In this document: in pieces, positions 59,021-64,000 of the stretch
How the letters are laid out: the number at the start of each line of letters is the position of its first letter
How positions within the stretch are numbered: the first letter of the stretch is position 1
Assembly (NCBI RefSeq): GCF_024979295.1
Contig: NZ_JANLCJ010000011.1
Coordinates: 1-64,000, forward strand
DNA from: Herbiconiux daphne
Lineage (GTDB): Bacteria; Actinomycetota; Actinomycetes; Actinomycetales; Microbacteriaceae
Reading direction: 5' to 3'
Length of the DNA stretch: 64,000 nt
Notes under the pieces: generated by a model
Database searches by the model: none
The model's input: the letters and a program-made list of their open reading frames with translations, nothing else
Told to the model about the DNA's origin: nothing
Program-made: the position numbers and the translations under genes

Positions 59021-59725
59021 ATGACCCCGCCGCCCGCGCCATCCCCCAGCCGCCCGGTCACCCGGGTGCCCGGCGAGCGACCCAACGCCCGGGGTGAGGC
59101 GACGAGGCAACGCATCCTCGGTGAAGCGGAGCGGCTCTTCGCCGAACGGGGCATCGAGGCCGTGCCGTTGCGGGACATCGGCATGGCTGCCGGTCAGCGC
59201 AACCACGCCGCGGTGCAATACCATTTCGGTGACCGCATGCAGTTGATCCAGGAGATCGTCGAGTTCCGCGGCGGCGCGAGCGATGAGCGGCGTGCCACGA
59301 TGGTCGCCGACCTCATGTTCACGGGCACTCCGCCCGGCGTGACCGACATCATCGGCGCCTTCGTGCGCCCACTGGCCATGCACCTGCAGGAGGACAACCA
59401 CTATCTGGGATTCCTCTCGCGCTTCATCACCGAAGAGGGCGGCTACGAGGCGCTCGGAGACCGGGGCACGCACGCGGGCGCCTCGGTCGTGACACTGCGC
59501 GCTCTTCTCACCCGCATCGTGCCCGAGGTGCCCGAGAAGGTTCTCGACGAGAGATGGTGGGTCACGCTCACGAGCGCGGTGCACACCCTGGCGCGCTACC
59601 AGTCGGCCCAGCGCAAACGCGAGCACCTGCCGGCGCAGGTCGACGTGCTGATCGACGATCTCGTGGCCTATCTGAGCGCCGGCATCGTGGCTCCGGTCGT
59701 CGAGGGCGACCCGCGCCTGGGCTGA
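59021..59725 (+). CDS. TetR family transcriptional regulator
   Basis: 234 residues. HTH (about 25-75) with RQRILGEAERLFAERGIEAVPLRDIGMAAGQRNHAAVQYHFGDR (in part: RNHAAVQYHFGDR), then a ligand domain. QRNHAAVQYHFG is common in regulators of lipid and steroid catabolism. It closes the catabolic island. Leaderless-type start. Target unknown. Confidence 0.88.
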   Translation: MTPPPAPSPSRPVTRVPGERPNARGEATRQRILGEAERLFAERGIEAVPLRDIGMAAGQRNHAAVQYHFGDRMQLIQEIVEFRGGASDERRATMVADLMFTGTPPGVTDIIGAFVRPLAMHLQEDNHYLGFLSRFITEEGGYEALGDRGTHAGASVVTLRALLTRIVPEVPEKVLDERWWVTLTSAVHTLARYQSAQRKREHLPAQVDVLIDDLVAYLSAGIVAPVVEGDPRLG

Positions 59726-59768
59726 GGCTGGGAAGCCGGCCGCGGCGGGTGTTGTAGAGTAGAGCCAT

Positions 59769-59866
59769 CAAGGGGAGTACTCCCACCCGCGATCGGCTCG
59801 TCAATACGGATGCTCCGCAGCATCCCGGGTCATCGGTCCGGCTTCGGCCGGGTGGAGGAGACCTTG
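59769..59866 (+). promoter_or_regulatory. yybP-ykoY (manganese) riboswitch upstream of terC
   Basis: The leader has the conserved AAGGGGAGTA loop element near its 5' end and GGAGGAGACCTTGG at the 3' end. The closing stem P1 is CAAGG (59769-59773) with CCTTG (59862-59866), and an internal GC-rich arm (CCGGCTTCGGCCGG, 59838-59851) folds between. This class senses Mn2+ and typically precedes TerC-type or P-type exporters, as here. Confidence 0.82.
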
Positions 59867-59903
59867 GCGTCATTCGCTACGCCGAGCCCTTTGGAGTTCC
59901 CCC

Positions 59904-60920
59904 GTGCAGGTCACACCCCTGATCTGGATCGTCACCATCGCCGTCACGATCCTGTTCTTCGTCTACGAGTTCTTCGCCCACGTGCGGAAGCCGCACGAGC
60001 CGACGATCGCCGAGTCGGCCCGCTGGTCGGCGTTCTACATCGGGCTCGCGGTGCTGTTCGGCGTGGGTATCGGCGTGGTGTCGGGGTGGACCTACGGCGG
60101 CGAGTACTTCGCCGGCTACCTCACCGAGAAGGCGCTGTCGATCGACAACCTGTTCGTCTTCCTGCTCGTGATGACGGGCTTCGCGGTGCCGAAGATCTAC
60201 CAGCAGAAGGTGCTGATGATCGGCATCGTGATCGCGCTCATCCTGCGCGGCGGATTCATCGCCGCCGGTTCGACCCTGATCGAGAACTTCTCCTGGATCT
60301 TCTACCTGTTCGGCGCACTGCTGCTCTTCCTGGCCTACCGACAGGCGTTCTCGAGCCATGAGTCCGACCCGGCGAACGGGCGATTCATGGGCTTCGTGCG
60401 GCGCCACCTCCCGGTGGCCGACGAGTACCACGGCGACAAGCTGACGGTGAAGAAGGGCCGCACGCGGTTCGTCACGCCCATGCTGCTGACCATCATCGCG
60501 ATCGGCTTCATCGACCTCGTCTTCGCGGTCGACTCCATCCCCGCCATCTACGGACTCACCAACGAGGCCTACATCGTGTTCACGGCCAACGCGTTCGCGC
60601 TGATGGGGCTGCGGCAGCTGTTCTTCTTGATCGGTGGACTGCTCGAACGCCTGGTCTACCTGTCGCAGGGCCTTGCCGTGATCCTCGCCTTCATCGGCGT
60701 GAAGCTCGTGTTCCACGCGCTGCACGTGAACGAGCTGCCGTTCGTGAATGGCGGCGAGCCGGTGCTCTGGGTGCCCGAGATCCCGATCTGGTTCTCGCTC
60801 GCCTTCATCGGCGCGACCATCGCCGTGGCCACGATCGCGAGCCTCGCGAAGACCCGCGGAGACGAACGCAAGCGGGCGATCGAGCCCGTGGAGACCACCT
60901 CGACGAAAGGATCCCTGTGA
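59904..60920 (+). CDS. terC: TerC family membrane protein (Mn2+ exporter/tellurite-resistance type)
   Basis: 338 residues with about nine membrane segments. TerC marks: EKALSIDNLFVFLLVMTGF, IDLVFAVDSIPAIYGLT with the acidic residues thought to bind metal, and FALMGLRQLFFLIGG. Expected to move Mn2+ or act in metal loading at the membrane. GTG 59904 with GGAG eight bases before. The upstream Mn riboswitch supports a manganese role. GTGA overlap with the next gene. Confidence 0.93.
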   Translation: MQVTPLIWIVTIAVTILFFVYEFFAHVRKPHEPTIAESARWSAFYIGLAVLFGVGIGVVSGWTYGGEYFAGYLTEKALSIDNLFVFLLVMTGFAVPKIYQQKVLMIGIVIALILRGGFIAAGSTLIENFSWIFYLFGALLLFLAYRQAFSSHESDPANGRFMGFVRRHLPVADEYHGDKLTVKKGRTRFVTPMLLTIIAIGFIDLVFAVDSIPAIYGLTNEAYIVFTANAFALMGLRQLFFLIGGLLERLVYLSQGLAVILAFIGVKLVFHALHVNELPFVNGGEPVLWVPEIPIWFSLAFIGATIAVATIASLAKTRGDERKRAIEPVETTSTKGSL

Positions 60921-61777
60921 GCACCATCAACCGACTTCTCGGCCTGGCGAAGAAGGCCCTCGACGCGTCCGGCGCCGGCGCGAGCGGTGGCGGCGCGCAT
61001 CCGACCTCCCGTGCGGCCGACCGCTACAGTGCGCCGGTGCGCGGTGCCGACCAGCGTGGTGCCGACCAGCGCGGTGCCGACCAGCGCGGTGCCGACCGAA
61101 GCGGTGCCGATCTGACGGCGGCCGACCGCGCCGCGATCGCGCGCTACGACTATCTCGTGCAGACCGCCGACCCGCACCAGCTCGAGCTCGTGCACCGCGA
61201 GGCGTTCGCGCGGCTGACCCCCGCACAACGCCAGCAGGTGGAGCAACGGATGCGCGAGGAGCTCCCCGAGCACGAACGGCCGCACTCCGCCGGAGTCGAC
61301 GATCTGGCGCGCACCGCGACCCGGGCCGAGATGGGCCGGCCGGGGCGCCTGCGCGGGCTGCTGGCTCGGGCGGGATCGCACGCACCGGTGGGTCGTGGAG
61401 CCGGCGGTGGAGCCGGTCGCGGCGCCGGCGCCGGAGCGGGCCTCGCGGCCGGTGGCGCTGTTGCCGGGGCAGGCCTGGCGGCCGGCGGCGTGCTCGCGGC
61501 GGTGGCCGGCGGCGCCGTCGTCAGCTCGGTGGCGGCACCGTTGCTGGCCGAGGCCGCGAACCTCGGTGTCGACTTCGACGCCCTCGCCTCGTCGATCGAC
61601 GTGGAGGCACTCGGTGCGGGTCTCGGTGACCTGAGCGGCGGAGCGGGCGAGGCCCTCGGCGGGCTCGGCGAGCAGGTGGGCGGCTTCGGCGAGCAGCTGA
61701 CCGGCCTCGGCCAGCAGGTCGGCGGGCTCGGCGAGCGGTTCGGCATTCCGGGGCTCGGCGACCTGTTCAACCGCTGA
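60917..61777 (+). CDS. Repeat-containing hypothetical protein, Gly/Ala rich
   Basis: 286 residues. Short N-terminal helix, then a GADQR pentapeptide repeat (about 43-62), a helical segment (LTAADRAAIARYDYLVQTAD, HREAFARLTPAQRQQVEQRM), a Gly/Ala-rich hydrophobic stretch (about 155-205) that could be membrane-associated, and a C-terminal series of GLGEQVGG-type heptads. The helical core resembles a cation-transport-associated (ChaB-like) small domain only loosely. No function assigned. Coupled to terC. Confidence 0.75.
   Translation: MSTINRLLGLAKKALDASGAGASGGGAHPTSRAADRYSAPVRGADQRGADQRGADQRGADRSGADLTAADRAAIARYDYLVQTADPHQLELVHREAFARLTPAQRQQVEQRMREELPEHERPHSAGVDDLARTATRAEMGRPGRLRGLLARAGSHAPVGRGAGGGAGRGAGAGAGLAAGGAVAGAGLAAGGVLAAVAGGAVVSSVAAPLLAEAANLGVDFDALASSIDVEALGAGLGDLSGGAGEALGGLGEQVGGFGEQLTGLGQQVGGLGERFGIPGLGDLFNR
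61043..61102 (+). repeat. 15-bp tandem repeat (GADQR) within the coding sequence
   Basis: Units GGTGCCGACCAGCGT, then two identical GGTGCCGACCAGCGC, then a diverged GGTGCCGACCGAAGC. The unit length is a multiple of three, so copy changes would not shift the frame. Confidence 0.9.
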
Positions 61778-61782
61778 CGCGA

Positions 61783-61804
61783 GGGCCCTCGATCACGAGG
61801 GCCC
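61783..61804 (+). terminator. Terminator hairpin after the terC operon
   Basis: GGGCCCTCG-ATCA-CGAGGGCCC, perfect 9-bp stem with a 4-base loop, five bases after the stop. No T run follows. Confidence 0.7.
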
Positions 61805-61829
61805 GCCCCGCGCCTGACATGATGGTTCG

Positions 61830-62753
61830 ATGAGCGAGACGGGGCGGCTGCCGGCCAGCGCGGGGGCGCGGATGTCGCGCACGATCCTCGTCGGGTTCCT
61901 CGGCTCGGTCGTGCGCACGATGGGCAACTGGATGCCGATCGCGGGCGCCGTAGACCTAATGGGCCGCTGCGGTCTCGACGAGTCGAGCGTGCGCACCGCC
62001 ATCTTCCGGCTCAAGCAGCGCGGCTGGCTGGTGCCGGAGACCCGGGCTCGCGCCAAAGGCTACCTGCTCACCGATCTCGCCCTCGAGTCGCTGGCGGCCG
62101 GCGACGAGATCGTCTGGCACGCCCGTCAGGCGGCCGACCTCGACGAGGGCTGGTGCATCGTGAACTTCTCGGTGCCCGAGTCGGCGCGGGCGAAGCGGCA
62201 CAAACTGCGTGCCCACCTCGCCTCGCTCGGGTTCGGCAACATCGGCTCCGGCGTGTGGATCGCGCCGGCCCGCATGCTCGACGCCGCCAAGCGCGCGATC
62301 GACGAACTCGAGCTCACCGCGCAATCGGCCGTCTTCGTCGGCGACTATGTCGCCGGTCAAGATCTCGATGCGCTGCTCTCGAGCGGCTGGGACCTCGCCG
62401 AGATCGACCGCCGCTATCGCGAGTTCATCGAAGCCCACGCCGGCGAGGCCGACCGCATCGAGGCTGCGGTGGGCGCTGATGGCTCAGGGGGCGCTAGCGG
62501 CTCAGCGGGCGCTGACGGCTCCGGGGACATCGACGGCGAGCAGGCGTTCGTGGCCTACATCACGGTGATCAACGAGTGGCGCAAGCTGCCGTTCCGCGAT
62601 CCCGGTCTGCCGCGGGAGGTGCTGGCCGCCGACTGGCCGGCGCCGGCGGCCGGGCTGCTGTTCGAGCGCCTGGTGACGCTGCTGGAGGGTCGGGCGCTAG
62701 CGTACGCCGCCGCGCAGTGGCCCGCGGCCACCACCACCGCCGCCACCGACTGA
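61830..62753 (+). CDS. PaaX family transcriptional regulator
   Basis: 307 residues. N-terminal winged helix (about 20-85, GLDESSVRTAIFRLKQRGWLV), the central PaaX domain (WCIVNFSVPESARAKRHKLRAHLASLGFGNIGSGVWIAP, in part: LGFGNIGSGVWIAP), and a C-terminal helical region ending EGRALAYAAAQWP. A Gly/Ser/Ala-rich insert (about 215-230) separates the last two parts. PaaX proteins repress phenylacetate or other acyl-CoA pathways; the genes here do not include a paa cluster. Confidence 0.88.
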   Translation: MSETGRLPASAGARMSRTILVGFLGSVVRTMGNWMPIAGAVDLMGRCGLDESSVRTAIFRLKQRGWLVPETRARAKGYLLTDLALESLAAGDEIVWHARQAADLDEGWCIVNFSVPESARAKRHKLRAHLASLGFGNIGSGVWIAPARMLDAAKRAIDELELTAQSAVFVGDYVAGQDLDALLSSGWDLAEIDRRYREFIEAHAGEADRIEAAVGADGSGGASGSAGADGSGDIDGEQAFVAYITVINEWRKLPFRDPGLPREVLAADWPAPAAGLLFERLVTLLEGRALAYAAAQWPAATTTAATD

Positions 62754-62781
62754 CCCGCTGGGAGCGGCGACGCCCGGCCGG

Positions 62782-63177
62782 TCAGGAGGGCAGAACCGCG
62801 ACGCCCTTGATCTCGATCAGCGCTTCGGGCTGCCAGAGCGCCGTGATGCCGATGCCTGCCATGGCAGGGTAATGCGAGCCCGCCAGCTCGCGCCAGATGC
62901 GGCCGATCTCACGGCCGTGCGCCTGGTAGTCGGGCACGTCGGTGAGATAGATCGTGACCTCGACCAGGTCGTCGGGCGATCCGCCGGCGTGCTCGAGCGT
63001 GGCCAGCACGTTCGAGAAGGCCTGGCGGAACTGCTCCACGATGCCACCCTCGACGATCGTGCCGTCGGCGCCCATGGCGGTCTGCCCGCCGAGGTAGACG
63101 GTCGACCCGACCTTGATGCCGTGCGCGTAGCCCGACGGTTTGGGCAGGGACGGCGGGTTGATCGTCTGCTTGGTCAT
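62782..63177 (-). CDS. RidA/YjgF/YER057c/UK114 family protein
   Basis: 131 residues, trimeric Rid fold expected. KVGSTVYLGGQTAMGADGTIV and NVLATLEHAGGSPDDLVEVTIYLTDV (in part) are the family pattern. The catalytic Arg of RidA imine deaminases (PxRxxV before the last strand) is missing: the segment reads YPAMAGIGITALWQPEALIEI. So it probably is not an enamine deaminase. Coupled to the thioesterase gene (ATGA, 63174-63177). Confidence 0.87.
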   Translation of the reverse strand: MTKQTINPPSLPKPSGYAHGIKVGSTVYLGGQTAMGADGTIVEGGIVEQFRQAFSNVLATLEHAGGSPDDLVEVTIYLTDVPDYQAHGREIGRIWRELAGSHYPAMAGIGITALWQPEALIEIKGVAVLPS

Positions 63178-64000
63178 GTGGTGCCTCCAGAGGCGGTCGA
63201 GACGGTCGAAGTGCTGGGGTCGGCCGGGGTGCCCGGGTGGGCAGCCGCGCCGGGGGGAAGCCGGATCATGCCCTCTTGCGCCACCGAGGCCAGCAGGTGC
63301 CCTCGGGCGTCGAAGAACGACCCCGACACCAGGGCGCGATTGCTCTGCATCGACTGCGCCTGCTGCGTGTAGAGCACCCACTCGTCGGCGCGGCCGTCGC
63401 GGTGGAACCACATCGCGTGATCGAGGCTCGCGGTGGAGAGCCCGGCGGCCGCCCACGGCGTGGAGACCGATCGCAGGGCGCTCTCGAGGATCGTGTAGTC
63501 GCAGACGTACGCCAGGGCGAGTCGATGCAGGTCGAGGTCGTCGGGCAGCGGCGAGAACGACTTCACCCACACGGCCTGGTGCGCCACGGCGGCGCCCTCG
63601 ACGTCGACATAGACCGGCGACGGCACGTGCCGCATGTCGAAGCTGCGGCCCTCGGCCCAGTAACGGGCCGCGGCCCCCTCGACGCCCGCGAGCACCTCGG
63701 CCGAGGAGGGCAGGGACTCCGGATCGGGCACGTCGTCGGGCATGCCGATCTGGATACCCGGTCCGTTCTCCGGCACCTGGAACGAGACCGTCGCGAGGAA
63801 CGCGGTCTTTCCGTTCTGGCGCCCGGTCACCGTGCGGGTCGAGTAGCCGCGCCCGTCGCGCACCCGGTCGACCGTGTACTCCACCTCGCTGTCGACGTCG
63901 ACGGGCCGCAGAAAATGGCCGTGCATCGAGTTGACCCGGCGGTCGGGCCCGGCGGTCGCGATCGCCGAGGCGAGAGCCTGCGCCACCATGTCTCCGCCGT
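63174..64000 (-). CDS. tesB: Acyl-CoA thioesterase II (TesB-like), 5' end outside window
   Basis: At least 275 residues, double hot-dog fold. GGDMVAQAL at the window edge is the start of the first hot-dog helix, preceded in the family by about 25 residues that are not visible. FLRPVDVDSEVEYTVDRVRDGRGYSTRTV, then LDHAMWFHRD, the catalytic Asp region, followed by SFFDARGHLLASVAQEGMIR. It hydrolyses acyl-CoA to free acid and CoA. The C-terminal 30 residues are an Ala/Pro/Ser/Thr tail. Confidence 0.92.
   Translation of the reverse strand, partial: GGDMVAQALASAIATAGPDRRVNSMHGHFLRPVDVDSEVEYTVDRVRDGRGYSTRTVTGRQNGKTAFLATVSFQVPENGPGIQIGMPDDVPDPESLPSSAEVLAGVEGAAARYWAEGRSFDMRHVPSPVYVDVEGAAVAHQAVWVKSFSPLPDDLDLHRLALAYVCDYTILESALRSVSTPWAAAGLSTASLDHAMWFHRDGRADEWVLYTQQAQSMQSNRALVSGSFFDARGHLLASVAQEGMIRLPPGAAAHPGTPADPSTSTVSTASGGTT

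Noticed and set aside
61830..62753. PaaX gene as marker of a phenylacetate cluster
   Set aside because: No paa genes are in the window; PaaX-family regulators also control other pathways.

Overview
The window reads as chromosomal DNA of a high-GC actinobacterium, most likely of the family Microbacteriaceae. Indicators are the very GC-rich third codon positions, frequent GTG starts, 4-base ATGA/GTGA gene overlaps, leaderless-type promoters, an actinobacterial FprA-type reductase, and small families typical of this group (a DUF7882-type protein, an HtaA domain, Pr6Pr). The genus assignment is inference. No phage, insertion sequence, CRISPR array or tRNA was found.

Layout. 1-2 kb: 3' end of a 5S rRNA, a terminator, then tyrS. 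2-8.8 kb: a family 2 glycosidase divergent from a GntR regulator that leads a methylcitrate-cycle operon (prpD-prpB-prpC), with TGTATACA operators between them; an antiporter follows. 10-14.1 kb: a GntR regulator divergent from a transporter/aldolase/hydroxyacid-dehydrogenase operon, with a perfect inverted-repeat operator. 14.2-30 kb: mixed housekeeping and stress genes: a DUF7882-type protein, Pr6Pr, two acetyltransferases, a mini-LysR protein, a 3-methyladenine glycosylase, a pterin dehydratase/VOC fusion, a secreted lipoprotein, a dienelactone hydrolase-like protein, a GmrSD-like DUF262/DUF1524 defence protein, an iron-box-preceded oxygenase-like gene, an F420/NADP oxidoreductase, an ECF S component, a TetR-MFS efflux pair, and DUF72 and DUF4287 proteins. 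30-59.7 kb: a large catabolic island. It holds an MFS exporter, a Baeyer-Villiger monooxygenase with an EthD-like partner, three SDRs, a cyclase-family hydrolase, a class-5 ABC importer, ALDH, two cytochromes P450 each with a [3Fe-4S] ferredoxin, two 7Fe ferredoxins, two ferredoxin reductases, an Mrp ATPase, a DUF35/thiolase pair, a CoA transferase, a cytosolic HtaA-domain protein, an MDR pump, an IclR regulator and a TetR regulator. 59.7-64 kb: TerC behind a yybP-ykoY (Mn) riboswitch, a repeat-containing hypothetical protein, a PaaX-like regulator, a RidA-like protein and the 3' part of an acyl-CoA thioesterase.

How the island may work (inference). An ABC importer brings in a hydrophobic or alicyclic compound. 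P450s fed by dedicated ferredoxins and reductases hydroxylate it, SDR and ALDH oxidise the product, BVMO and the cyclase-family hydrolase open rings, and a CoA transferase plus a DUF35/thiolase handle acyl-CoA intermediates. A 17-bp motif close to GTTCTNTTGAACGGAAC occurs in front of the importer/SDR operons, the ferredoxin reductase operon and the IclR gene itself. This suggests one IclR regulon for the whole set. The substrate cannot be read from the sequence.
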